In this document: positions 7,843-17,000 of the stretch, one piece after another
How the letters are laid out: the number at the start of each line of letters is the position of its first letter
How positions within the stretch are numbered: position 1 is the stretch's first letter
Assembly: GCA_903896925.1 (NCBI GenBank)
Contig: CAITZM010000104.1
Coordinates: 1-34,935 of the forward strand
DNA: 34,935 bases
Reading direction: 5' to 3'
Origin: an uncultured Lentisphaerota bacterium
Lineage (GTDB): Bacteria > Verrucomicrobiota > Kiritimatiellia > CAIQIC01
Notes under the pieces: generated by a model
Seen by the model: only the letters and a program-made list of their open reading frames with translations
The model's database searches: none
Told to the model about the DNA's origin: nothing
Position numbers and translations under genes: made by a program

Positions 7843-8619
7843 TTACTGGGCCAGATGTTTCCACCCCAGCGCCGCCAGCACCAGACCCACCACGACCAGC
7901 AGCGCGACACTCGCGTAAGGCAGTCTGCGCGCCATAGCGGCGAAGCCCGCGAAACGCCGGTGGGCTTCGCGCAGGGAGAGCGCCGCCACGGCACCGACGG
8001 TGACCAGCGTGAACGCCAGCCCGGTGCTGAAAGCCACCACGGTGGCGAAGCCCAGGGCGAATTGTTTGATCTGCAGGCAGAGCAACAGCACCGCGAAGGC
8101 GGCGGGACAGGGCATCAGGCCACCCGTCAGCCCGAAGAGCACAATCTGGGGGGTCGTCACGTGCCGCCCGGCAAACCGGGCCTGCAGGTCCTGTGCGTGC
8201 TCCAGCTCGTGCGCGTCCTGAAATTCGTGCGTGTCACCGTCATGGGCATGGTGGTGATGGTGATGCTCTGCGGCGGCGCGCTCGTCGCGGCGGATGCGGG
8301 TGAACATCCAGACCGCCATCCCGAGGATGAGCGCGCCCGTGACGACTTGAAACCAGGGCTCCAGGCCTGCGACATCGAGCTGTCCGGAGAAATGCAACCC
8401 CACGGCGGCCAACACCCAGATGACCAGTGTGTGCGAGAAGGCGGCCGAGAGGCCGAGCAGCACCGCCTGGGCAACGGTGCCGCGGATGGAAACGATGAAC
8501 GCCGCCATCATCGTTTTACTGTGCCCGGGCTCCAAACCGTGCAGCGCGCCGAGCAGCACGGCAAAGGGGATGAAGAGCCAGCCCTGGCCCTGCGCGAGAT
8601 ATTCTTGAAAAGAATGCAC
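7843..8619 (-). CDS. rcnA: Nickel/cobalt efflux protein RcnA (NicO family)
   Basis: A 258-residue inner-membrane exporter very similar to E. coli RcnA. Shared text includes FIPFAVLLGALHGLEPGHSK (His27, His33), TMMAAFIVSIRGTVAQAVLL and TPQIVLFGLTGGLMPCPAA. A cytosolic His-rich loop (HHHHHHAHDGDTH, about residues 119-131) sits between membrane segments, followed by DAHELEHAQDLQARF. It pumps Ni(II)/Co(II) out of the cytoplasm. The start is a GTG, nine bases after the stop of the upstream secreted phosphoesterase gene, with a weak GAGAG ribosome site, so expression is probably coupled. No RcnR gene is nearby; the divergent ArsR gene beyond 11.2 kb is a candidate regulator. Confidence 0.93.
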   Translation of the reverse strand: MHSFQEYLAQGQGWLFIPFAVLLGALHGLEPGHSKTMMAAFIVSIRGTVAQAVLLGLSAAFSHTLVIWVLAAVGLHFSGQLDVAGLEPWFQVVTGALILGMAVWMFTRIRRDERAAAEHHHHHHAHDGDTHEFQDAHELEHAQDLQARFAGRHVTTPQIVLFGLTGGLMPCPAAFAVLLLCLQIKQFALGFATVVAFSTGLAFTLVTVGAVAALSLREAHRRFAGFAAMARRLPYASVALLVVVGLVLAALGWKHLAQ

Positions 8620-8628
8620 GCCGGTCTC

Positions 8629-11151
8629 TCAATCGTCGTCTTCGCTCGCCGCGGAGAAGACGAAGGCGGCGCGGACCGGCGCGGGCATCGGCGAGTCGGG
8701 ACCACGGACGCTGCGCCAGACCATCTCGTTGAGCAGCAGATCGTCGGCGGCATCTTCCCTGGCGAAGTTCATCTTGGCCGCCGCCTTGCCGCCCCACGCC
8801 AGCGGCGAGTTTCGCACATCGAGCGGAACGTTGGCGGGCTTCGCCACAAACGGCGTGACGTCGGCGGTGGCGCGGAACGCGGCGGTCATCGGCGTGGCCG
8901 CCGCGTCGAACTGCGACATCGGCTTGAGGCCCAGCAGCAGCTCCATCGTGCGCAGCATCGAGCAGGTCGAATACATCGTGGAATCCTTGCCGCGCCCGCG
9001 GGTGTAGGGGCTGATGCACAGCGCCACAGTGCGGTGCGCATCCACGTGGTCGGCGCCGTTCTGCGCATCGTCCTGGATGACGAAGATCGCGGTCTCCGGC
9101 CAGAACTTGGAATGCGACAGCAGGTCCACGAACCGGCCGACCGCGAGGTCGTTCTCCGCCACCATCGAGAGCGGCGTGAGCTTGCCGACCGAGGTGCCGT
9201 AGGTGTGATCGTTCCCGAGCCGGACGATCTGCAGGCGCGGCATCTCGCCGGCGGCCTCGAATTTCTTCATTTCTTCGGCGAAATGCTCGACGCGTTTGCA
9301 GTCGGGATATTCCAGGTCGAACCCGCGATAGTACTCATCCACATGGCCGACCAGCGCGGGGACCTTCGCCTTGGCCAGCTTGCCGTTACCGGCCTTGCCG
9401 ACGTTTGCGCAAAACTCGCCGTAGCTGCGATAGGTCACCTTCGCCTCCGCGGCCTTGTCCCAGAGATAGCCGCCGGCCGGCGTGGCGATGGGATAACCGC
9501 CCTCGCTGGGGTAAGGGAACTTCTTGCTGCCGCCGTGGCCGTAGGACAGCGGCCAGAATTTCTCCACGAAATCCGTCGCATAGGCGCCCATCGTCCATTC
9601 GTGGCCGTCGGCGCTGACCTCGCCTTCGCAGTAGAGGTTGTCGAGCAACACGAAGTCGCGGGCGAGCGCATGGGTGTTCGGCGTGATCTTTTCGGGGAAG
9701 ATGCAGAGGTGCGGGTCGCCGTTGCCCTCCGGGACATCGCCAAGCACCTGGTCATAGGTGCGGTTCTCCTTGATGACGTAGATGCAGTATTTGACCGGCG
9801 GCAGGTTGGTCGACGCCGGCGCGGCGCCCCGGGGCGCGCACGCCAGCGCGGTCGCCGTCCAGACCCGCAGCGCGGCCTCGAGCTCATCGCGCTTCCGCGG
9901 CAGGTCCACGATGCTGAAGGTGCCCTTCATCAGGCCGCCGATGTATTCGGCCGCCGTGGTCCCCGCCACCTTGACCGGCTGCGGCGCATGCGGGTTCGCG
10001 AACGAGGTGGCGCCCTTGCCGTTCGCGATGAACAGCTGCCGGCCGTCCAGCGAGACCCGGACCGAGGTCGGGTACCACCCGGCCGGGATGAAGCCCAGCG
10101 AACGGCTGTGGCCCGGCACGCTTACGTCGAAAACGGCCACGTTGTTCACGTTCGCGTTCGCCACGAACAGCAGGTCCTCGCCGGGCGTCAGCGCCAGGCT
10201 GTTGGGCGTGTTGCCCGGCGGCGCATCCGGCGTGAGCGTGGCGGCGAGCGTCTCGGTCGCGCGGCCCGTGGCGCAATCGAGGATCGTGACGGTGTTGCGG
10301 TTCGCATTGGCGACGAACAGGCGCAGCCCGTCGCGCGTCAGGAGCATCTCGTTGGGATGTTCCTGCGTAGGCCAGCGCGCCAGCTCGGTCCGGGTCTGCA
10401 GATCGATGACGGCGACAGCCGCCTGCGCCCACAGCGAGACGTAGAGCCGCTGCCGCTGCTCGTCGACCAGGCACGTGTAGGGGAACGGGTCGCCCGCCTG
10501 CGCGGCGTCGAGCAACTGCTGCTGACGCTTCTCCGCCGCGGCGAGGTCGAGGTCGGCCGAGGGCTGCGGCAGCGCGGCCGTGTTGGCCGGCGCGGACCTG
10601 CCCAGCGCCAGGTCGGCGCTCGTCGCGTTCTTCAGGTCCACGACGCTGACGCGCTGGCCCCAGACATTCGCGACGTACGCCGTCTTGCCGTCCCGCGTCA
10701 GGGCGATGCCGGCGGGGATGCCGCGCTCCTTGGCGGGGCGCAGGGGGATTCTTTTGTGCTGGGAGAGCGCGCCGTCGGCGAAGTTGAAGACCTGCAGCTC
10801 CTCGCTGCTGGAGCCGCTGACCAGCAGCTTTTTACCGTCGCGCGCAAAGGCGAGGCCATACCACGCCTCGCCCACCGGCCGGTTGGTCACGACGCAGGCG
10901 CCCTGCAGGTCCAGGATCGCCAGCGTGTGTTTGCCATGGCCGGCGTGCAGGATGGCGGCGAACCGCCCGCCGGGGTGCAGCGCGATGTTCACCGGGAAAT
11001 CGCCCAGCGGGATCTGCCGCCCCGCGGGCTTGAGCGACCACATGTTCGGCAGCAGCGTCGTGCCGTCCGGCCTGGCGCCGGGCCAGTCGGCAGCGGAGAG
11101 CGGGCCGGCGAGGCCGGCGGCGAGCAGCAGGGCGAGCAGGGTTTTATTCAT
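8629..11151 (-). CDS. Secreted YVTN beta-propeller / phosphoesterase fusion
   Basis: 840 residues. A signal peptide is clear (MNKTLLALLLAAGLAGPLSA, cleavage near Ala21). Residues ~40-430 form a YVTN-type propeller with repeated blades such as GKTAYVANVWGQRVSVVDL, RLFVANANRNTVTILD and DLLFVANANVNNVAVFD. Residues ~450-790 are a phosphoesterase domain of the phospholipase C/acid phosphatase class (IKENRTYDQVLGD, LDNLYCEGEVSADGHEW, FVIQDDAQNGADHVDAHR). The Asp and His residues in QDDAQNGADHVDAHR and the Glu-Asn in KENRTYD are likely metal ligands. Such propeller-phosphoesterase fusions are common in PVC and related bacteria, with unknown substrates. It shares a transcript with rcnA and diverges from the arsR gene. 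Confidence 0.9.
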   Translation of the reverse strand: MNKTLLALLLAAGLAGPLSAADWPGARPDGTTLLPNMWSLKPAGRQIPLGDFPVNIALHPGGRFAAILHAGHGKHTLAILDLQGACVVTNRPVGEAWYGLAFARDGKKLLVSGSSSEELQVFNFADGALSQHKRIPLRPAKERGIPAGIALTRDGKTAYVANVWGQRVSVVDLKNATSADLALGRSAPANTAALPQPSADLDLAAAEKRQQQLLDAAQAGDPFPYTCLVDEQRQRLYVSLWAQAAVAVIDLQTRTELARWPTQEHPNEMLLTRDGLRLFVANANRNTVTILDCATGRATETLAATLTPDAPPGNTPNSLALTPGEDLLFVANANVNNVAVFDVSVPGHSRSLGFIPAGWYPTSVRVSLDGRQLFIANGKGATSFANPHAPQPVKVAGTTAAEYIGGLMKGTFSIVDLPRKRDELEAALRVWTATALACAPRGAAPASTNLPPVKYCIYVIKENRTYDQVLGDVPEGNGDPHLCIFPEKITPNTHALARDFVLLDNLYCEGEVSADGHEWTMGAYATDFVEKFWPLSYGHGGSKKFPYPSEGGYPIATPAGGYLWDKAAEAKVTYRSYGEFCANVGKAGNGKLAKAKVPALVGHVDEYYRGFDLEYPDCKRVEHFAEEMKKFEAAGEMPRLQIVRLGNDHTYGTSVGKLTPLSMVAENDLAVGRFVDLLSHSKFWPETAIFVIQDDAQNGADHVDAHRTVALCISPYTRGRGKDSTMYSTCSMLRTMELLLGLKPMSQFDAAATPMTAAFRATADVTPFVAKPANVPLDVRNSPLAWGGKAAAKMNFAREDAADDLLLNEMVWRSVRGPDSPMPAPVRAAFVFSAASEDDD

Positions 11152-11239
11152 GGTTGCACCGTGGCCCGATTAACCACGGCCCGTGGCCCCGCGTCAAGAG
11201 GCATCGCAGCGGCGCGGGCGGCCCCGTGGCCGGATCCTA

Positions 11240-11267
11240 TTGACATATCTTATTATCATGATATATT
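11240..11267 (+). promoter_or_regulatory. Strong promoter with embedded dyad (ArsR operator candidate)
   Basis: TTGACA and TATATT are separated by 16 bases, an unusually AT-rich patch in this GC-rich genome. A perfect 10-bp palindrome TATCATGATA (11254-11263) covers the spacer and the start of the -10. The ArsR start follows eight bases after the -10, so the leader is very short or absent. The position is right for autorepression by the ArsR protein and possibly for the divergent phosphoesterase-rcnA transcript. Confidence 0.7.
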
Positions 11268-11274
11268 AATCCCC

Positions 11275-11595
11275 ATGAACACGAAACCATCCAAGTGCGC
11301 CGGGCTCCCGGAGCCGGCGGAACTGGCGCGGCTGGCGGCGGTGCTGCGCCTGCTAGCCCACCCCGAGCGGCTGCGCATCGTCGCCCGCCTCGAGCGCGGC
11401 GGCGCGGCGCCCGTCCATGAGCTGATGGCCGACCTCGCCCTGCCCCAGGGGGCGCTGTCGCAACACCTCAACCACATGAAGCGCGCCGGCCTCCTGCAGG
11501 CCGAGCGCCGCGGCAAGGAAGTCTGGTACGGCATCGCCGACCGCCGCGCGGTCAGCGTCCTGCACTGCATGTGCTGCAAGAAGGAGAACCCATGA
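11275..11595 (+). CDS. ArsR/SmtB-family transcriptional repressor with Cys-rich tail
   Basis: A 106-residue winged-helix regulator. The core is LAAVLRLLAHPERLRIVARL, then the recognition helix LPQGALSQHLNHMKRAGLL and the wing ERRGKEVWYGIAD. The classical alpha3 ELCVC metal site is replaced by HELMADLAL with no Cys. Cysteines occur instead at Cys8 and in the tail CMCC (Cys98, Cys100, Cys101). Sensing could therefore be by a tail metal site or by persulfide chemistry as in the SqrR/BigR group; neither is proven. It heads the efflux and sulfur genes, overlapping the TolC gene by ATGA, and is preceded by a strong promoter with a dyad. Confidence 0.92.
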   Translation: MNTKPSKCAGLPEPAELARLAAVLRLLAHPERLRIVARLERGGAAPVHELMADLALPQGALSQHLNHMKRAGLLQAERRGKEVWYGIADRRAVSVLHCMCCKKENP

Positions 11596-12911
11596 AAACG
11601 ACGATCAACCATCTGGCCGTGGCCGCGGCGCTGGCCGCCGCGCTGCTCGGCGGCGCGGCGCGCGCGGTGACGCTCGACGCGTGCATCCGCACGGCGCTGG
11701 AGGCGAACCCCGACGCGCAGGCGGCGGAGGCGCGCATCGCCGCGGCCCGCGAGGCGGTGCGCCAGGCAAAGTCGGCCTGGTACCCCACCGTCACGCTAGC
11801 CAGCACAATCGCGCGCACCGACAACGCGCCGCAGGCCTTCTTCATGCAGCTCAACCAGCGCTCGGCCTCGATGCAGAGCGACTTCAACCATCCGGGCGAC
11901 GTGGACAACTGGCGCAACAGCGTCGGCGCCAAGGTCCGTCTGCTCGACGCCGGGCAGCGCGGCTTCCAGCGCGACGCCGCCCAGCTCGGCGCCCAGGCCG
12001 AGGCCGCCGGCAAGCGGGCGCTCGACAACGAGCTGGTGCACCAGGTCACGCGCGCCTTCTACGGCGTCCTGCAGGCGCAGGCATTTGTGCAGGTGCGCCA
12101 GGAGAGCGTGGAGTCGCTCACCGAGGGCCTGCGCGTGGCGGGCGAGCGGCTGCGGGCCGGCTCGGCGGCCAAGTCCGACACGCTCAACCTCGAGGTCCGG
12201 CTGGCCGAGGCGCGCGAGGACCTGATCCGCGCGCAGCACGGCGTGCAGCTCGCGCTCGCCGCGCTGAACACGGCGATCGGCCGCGACGTGGCCTCGGAGA
12301 CGGCCCTGCCCGAGGCGGCGCCGAAAGACGCGGCCCTGCAGGCGCCGGTGTTCGAAAAGAACCTCGACGCCGTCGAGGCGCGGCCGGAGCTGGAGGCGGT
12401 GCGGTTCGCGGCGTCAGCCCAGGAAAAGCTGCAGCGGAAGACCGAGCGCGAAAACTGGCCGACCCTGAGCGCGTTCGGCTCGGCCGACTGGGACAGCGCG
12501 GTGAACTCGGATTTCCAGCGCAGCTACTTCGTCGGCGCGGTGGCGGAGTGGGACCTCTTCACCGGCTTCCGGCAGTCGGGTGCGGCGGCGGAGGCCAAGG
12601 CGCGCACGGCGGCGGCGAAGGCTGCGACCCAGAAGGCGCTGAACAACCTGCGGCTCGACTTGAAGCAGGCGCAGCTGGAGGCGCACGAGGCGTGGGAGCG
12701 GCTCGACGTGTCGCAGCGCAGCGTGGCCAGCGCCCAGGAATCCCTGCGCATCACCAACGAGCGCTACCGCCAGGGGGCGGCGGATGTGACCGAACTGCTG
12801 ACGGCGCAGGTGGGCCTGACCGCGACGCGCTCGCGCAGCACGTCGGCCTACTACGACCTGCTGGTGGCGCAGAGCAACCTGAAGCGGGCGCGCGGGGAGC
12901 TCGTGAAGTGA
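11592..12911 (+). CDS. TolC-family outer-membrane efflux protein
   Basis: 439 residues with a signal peptide (MKTTINHLAVAAALAAALLGGAARA) and two OEP repeats rich in long coiled-coil helices (NPDAQAAEARIAAAREAVRQ; ATQKALNNLRLDLKQAQLEA). It forms the outer-membrane channel of the tripartite pump encoded with the next two genes. ATG is chosen where it overlaps the ArsR stop; an upstream TTG in frame would run through the ArsR coding end. The usual NxRYxxG motif near the end is present as NERYRQGAADVTELL. Confidence 0.92.
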   Translation: MKTTINHLAVAAALAAALLGGAARAVTLDACIRTALEANPDAQAAEARIAAAREAVRQAKSAWYPTVTLASTIARTDNAPQAFFMQLNQRSASMQSDFNHPGDVDNWRNSVGAKVRLLDAGQRGFQRDAAQLGAQAEAAGKRALDNELVHQVTRAFYGVLQAQAFVQVRQESVESLTEGLRVAGERLRAGSAAKSDTLNLEVRLAEAREDLIRAQHGVQLALAALNTAIGRDVASETALPEAAPKDAALQAPVFEKNLDAVEARPELEAVRFAASAQEKLQRKTERENWPTLSAFGSADWDSAVNSDFQRSYFVGAVAEWDLFTGFRQSGAAAEAKARTAAAKAATQKALNNLRLDLKQAQLEAHEAWERLDVSQRSVASAQESLRITNERYRQGAADVTELLTAQVGLTATRSRSTSAYYDLLVAQSNLKRARGELVK

Positions 12912-12914
12912 AAC

Positions 12915-13006
12915 TTTCACCACAGAGGTCGCAGAGGTTTCACAGAGGTTTTCGGAGGCATGAGTTCCTCTGTGACCTCCTGAACCTCTGTGGCCTCCGT
13001 GGTGAA
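12915..13006. repeat. CACAGAGG-family long hairpin repeat
   Basis: The left arm TTTCACCACAGAGGTCGCAG continues with two more CAGAGG units. The right arm contains CCTCTGTGACCTCC, ACCTCTGTGGCC and CCGTGGTGAA. The unit can fold into a long imperfect stem filling the spacer between the TolC and adaptor genes. A second member lies before the CoA-disulfide reductase gene. Confidence 0.85.
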
Positions 13007-13020
13007 CAAAAGGAACTGAC

Positions 13021-14019
13021 ATGAAAAAGAATTATCTGGTTTTGGCGGGATTATTGATGCTGACAGCGTGCTCGAAGAAGGTCGGGCCGGACGAGGCCGT
13101 GCAGGCCGCGCCGGGCGTGCCGCTGCCCGCGGGCGCGGCGACCGTCACGGTCCAAAGCGAGCCGGTCGCGCCGCGCATCGAGATCATCGGCACGGTCAGC
13201 TCCGAGCGCATCATCCACCTGAGCGCGCGGCTGGGCGCCTATGTGAAGGAGATCAACGTGGCCGCCGGCAGCGTGGTCACCCAGGACCAGACGCTGGTCG
13301 TGCTTGACGACCGGGAATTACACGACCAGCTTGCGGGCGCCGAGGCGCAGCGGCGGCAGGCGGAGAAGGAATTCCAGCGCGCCCAGCAGCTCTTCCGCGA
13401 GAAGGCGACGACCGAGCAGGCGCTGTCCGCCGCGGAAAACGCGTTCCACGCCGCGCAGGCGCAAAGCGACGCCATGCGCGTCATGCTCAGCTATGCCGTC
13501 ATCAAGGCGCCGATGGACGGTGTCGTCACCGACCGGCGCATCGAGGCGGGCGACCTGGCGAACCCGGGCCAGGTGCTGCTGGCGCTGTTCGATCCGCAGC
13601 GCATGCGGCTGGAGGCGCCGGTGCCCGCGCGGCTGATCGGCAAGCTGCCGCTCCAGACCCAGGTGGACGTCAAGTTGGAACATCCCGACCGCAGCCTGCG
13701 CGGCACGGTGACGGAAATCGTCAGCGAAGTGGATGCCCTGAGCCGCACGCGCAAGGTGAAGATCCGGCTTGAGGGCTCGAAGGGCGAGATCCTCCCGGGC
13801 ACGTTTGGACGGCTGTGCGTCGAGGAGACGCCGCACGCGGCCATGCTGCTGCCGGCCACGGCCATCCTGCACCTGGGCCAGCTGGAGATGGTGCAGGTGG
13901 CGGAGAACGGCCACCTCCTGCGCCGGCTGGTGAAGACCGGCCCGGCCTATGACGGACGCATCGAGATCCTGTCGGGCCTGAACGCCGGCGAGGTCGTCCT
14001 CGCCACGGCGAAGGAGTGA
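13021..14019 (+). CDS. RND efflux periplasmic adaptor (membrane fusion protein), lipoprotein
   Basis: 332 residues. A lipobox LTAC with Cys17 follows a short hydrophobic signal (MKKNYLVLAGLLMLTAC), so the mature protein is probably lipid-anchored. The HlyD/AcrA layout is visible: a barrel-sandwich half-lipoyl (LGAYVKEINVAAGSVVTQDQ), a coiled coil rich in Gln/Glu/Ala (residues ~100-155), the second lipoyl half (VIKAPMDGVVTDRRIEAGDL) and a beta-barrel (VDVKLEHPDRSLRGTVTEI). It links the TolC channel to the RND permease in the periplasm. The stop lies five bases before the permease ATG. Confidence 0.93.
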   Translation: MKKNYLVLAGLLMLTACSKKVGPDEAVQAAPGVPLPAGAATVTVQSEPVAPRIEIIGTVSSERIIHLSARLGAYVKEINVAAGSVVTQDQTLVVLDDRELHDQLAGAEAQRRQAEKEFQRAQQLFREKATTEQALSAAENAFHAAQAQSDAMRVMLSYAVIKAPMDGVVTDRRIEAGDLANPGQVLLALFDPQRMRLEAPVPARLIGKLPLQTQVDVKLEHPDRSLRGTVTEIVSEVDALSRTRKVKIRLEGSKGEILPGTFGRLCVEETPHAAMLLPATAILHLGQLEMVQVAENGHLLRRLVKTGPAYDGRIEILSGLNAGEVVLATAKE

Positions 14020-14024
14020 ATGCC

Positions 14025-17000
14025 ATGGAAGAAAAACGCTCCATCTTTTCCGGCCTGATCGAAGCCTTCCTCAAGGGCAACCTCGCGATCCTGCTGCTGA
14101 TCATCAGCCTGCTCGCCGGCGCCATCGCCCTGCTCGCCACCCCGCGCGAGGAGGAGCCGCAGATCGTCGTGCCGCTGGCCGACGTCATGGTCAGCTATCC
14201 CGGCGGCAGCGCCGAGGAAGTCGAGAAACTCGTCGCCTCCCGCCTCGAGCGCATGCTCTACCAGGTGGACGGAGTGGAATATGTCTACTCCATGAGCCAG
14301 CCCGGCCAGGCGGTGGTCACCGTGCGCTTCTTCGTCGGCGAGGACCGCGAGAAGAGCCTGGTCAAGCTCTACAACAAGATCTCGCAGAACATGGACAAGG
14401 TCACCCCGGGCATCGCCGGCTGGGTGATCAAGCCGATCGAGATCGACGACGTGCCCATCGTCACCGCGGCGCTCTACAGCGACCGCTACGACACGCACCA
14501 GCTCCGCCGCGTGGCCGAGGAAGTGACGGCCAAGCTGCAGCACATTGCGAACAGCTCGCAGGTGACGCTCCACGGCGGCGAGCGGCGCGTGGTGCATGTC
14601 TATCTGGACCCCGAGCGCCTCGCGGCGCACGGGCTGTCCGCCCTGGAAATCGCCGGCGCGCTGAAAATGGCCAACACGCAGATGGCCAGCGGCACCTTCG
14701 CGCAGAACAACGCCGTCGTCGCCGTCGAGACCGGCGACTTCCTGCGCAACGCAGACGAGGTCCGCAACCTGCTCGTCGGCCTGCACGGCGACCGGCCGGT
14801 CTATCTGCGCGACATCGCCCGCGTCGCCGATGGCTCCGAGGAGCCCGCCACCTATACGCGCTTCGGCTTCGGCGCTGCCGCAGCCCTCCATTCACCATCC
14901 ACCATCAACCATTCTTCCATGCCGGCCGTGACGATCGCCGTCGCCAAGAAGAAGGGCAGCAACGCGGTCTGGGTGGCGCGCGATGTCGAGCGCACGCTGG
15001 CGGAACTGCGCGGCAGCGTCATCCCGGATGGCGTCGAGGTCCGGTTCACACGCAACTACGGCGAGACCGCCAACGAGAAGGTCAACGGCCTCGTCGAGGG
15101 CCTGCTCGAGGCGATCATCACCGTCATCGCGCTGATCTGGTTGGTGATGAACTGGCGGGTCGGCCTGATCGTCGCGACCGCGGTGCCGATCACCTACGCG
15201 CTGACGCTGCTGGTGAACTACCTGCTGGGCTACACGATCAACCGCGTGACGCTGTTCGCGCTGATCCTGACGCTGGGGCTGCTGGTGGATGACCCCATCG
15301 TCGGCGTCGAGAACATCCACCGGCACCTGGTGATGCGCCGGCTGCCGCGCGGCCAGGCGATCCTGGCGGCGATGACCGAGGTGCTGCCGCCGATCGTCAT
15401 TGCCACGCTCGCGATCGTCATCGCCTTCCTGCCGATGTTCTTCATCACCGGCATGATGGGCCCCTACATGCGCCCGATGGCCGTCAACGTGCCCATCGCC
15501 ATGCTGGTCTCGATGTTCGTCTCGCTGACCATCACGCCCTGGCTGTCCAACAAGGTGCTCAAACGCGAGCCGGAAGGGCCGCCCCCCGCCCACGCCGGTC
15601 ACGATGACAGCGACCTGCACAACAGCCGCATCTATCGCGTCTACAACCGCATCGTCGGCCCCCTCGTCACCTCGCCCCGCAAGGGCAAGGCGCTGCTGTG
15701 GGTGATGGGCGCGCTGTTCCTCGGCTCGCTCGGCCTCATCGTCACCGGCCTCGTGCCGCTCAAGATGCTGCCGTTCGACAACAAGAACGAGTTCCAGGTC
15801 GTCGTGGACATGCCCGAGGGCACCACGCTCGAAACCACCGACGCCGCCGTCCGCGACCTCGAGCAGTACCTGCGCACCGTGCCGGAGGTCACCGACTTCA
15901 CCGCCACCGTGGGCGCCAGCTCGCCGATGGACTTCAACGGCCTCGTCCGCCACTACTACCTGCGGCAGGGCCCGCACGTCGCCGACGTGCGCATCAGCCT
16001 GCTGCCGCGCCAGGAGCGGCAGATGGCGAGCCACGCCATCGTTCTCCGGCTGCGCGCCGACATCGCGAAGCTCGCGCAGCGGCACCACGCCAGCTTCAAG
16101 CTCGTCGAGATGCCGCCCGGCCCGCCGGTGCTCGCCACGGTCGTCGCCGAGATCTACGGCCAGCCGCAGCACCGCTACAGCGACCTCATCGCCGCCGCGC
16201 GCACGGTCGAGGCGCAGATGAAACAGGAAGAAGGCGTGGTGGACGTGGATACGACCATCGAGGACAACCTGCGCAAGCTGGTCTTCCACGTGGACCGCGA
16301 GAAGGCCGGCCTGAACGGCATCGCCACCGAGGATATCGTCCAGACGGTCGGCCTTGCGCTTGGCGGCGCGCCCGCCGGCATCCTGCACGTCGCCGCGGAG
16401 CAGAACGAGACCCCGCTCGTCCTGCGCCTGCCGCGCGCCGCGCGTTCCGATGTCGAACGGCTCAAGACCATCGCGGTCAAGGGCCGCACCGGCCAGCTCG
16501 TCCAGATCGGCGAACTCGGCCGCTTCGAGGAGCGCGTGGAGGACAAGACCATCTTCCACAAGAACCAGGAGCGCGTCGTGTTCGTGGAGGCCGAGATGGC
16601 CGGCCGCGGCCCGGCCTACGCCGTGCTCGCGCTGGAAAAGCATTTCGCCGCGCACCCGCTGCCCGCCGGCATCCACGCCGACTGGAGCGGCGAGGGCGAA
16701 TGGAAGATCACCATCGACGTGTTCCGCGACCTCGGCATCGCCTTCTCGGTGGCGCTCGCGGGCATCTACATCCTGCTCGTCTACGAGACCGCCTCGTTCC
16801 TGCTGCCGCTGATCATCATGCTCTCCATCCCGCTGACCATGATCGGCATCATGCCCGGCTTCTGGCTGCTGAACTTCCTCGCCAGCAAGCCGGTGATGGG
16901 CATCCCGAACCCGGTGTTCTTCACGGCGACGGCGATGATCGGCATGATCGCGCTCGCAGGCATCGTGGTGCGCAACGGCATCATCCTGATCGACTTCATC

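Noticed and set aside
7855..11595. A plus-strand open frame of 1246 codons spanning the rcnA and phosphoesterase region
   Set aside because: It is the antisense of two genes with full family matches; its product is rich in Arg, Gly and His with no motifs, and only the last ~106 codons (the ArsR gene) are real.
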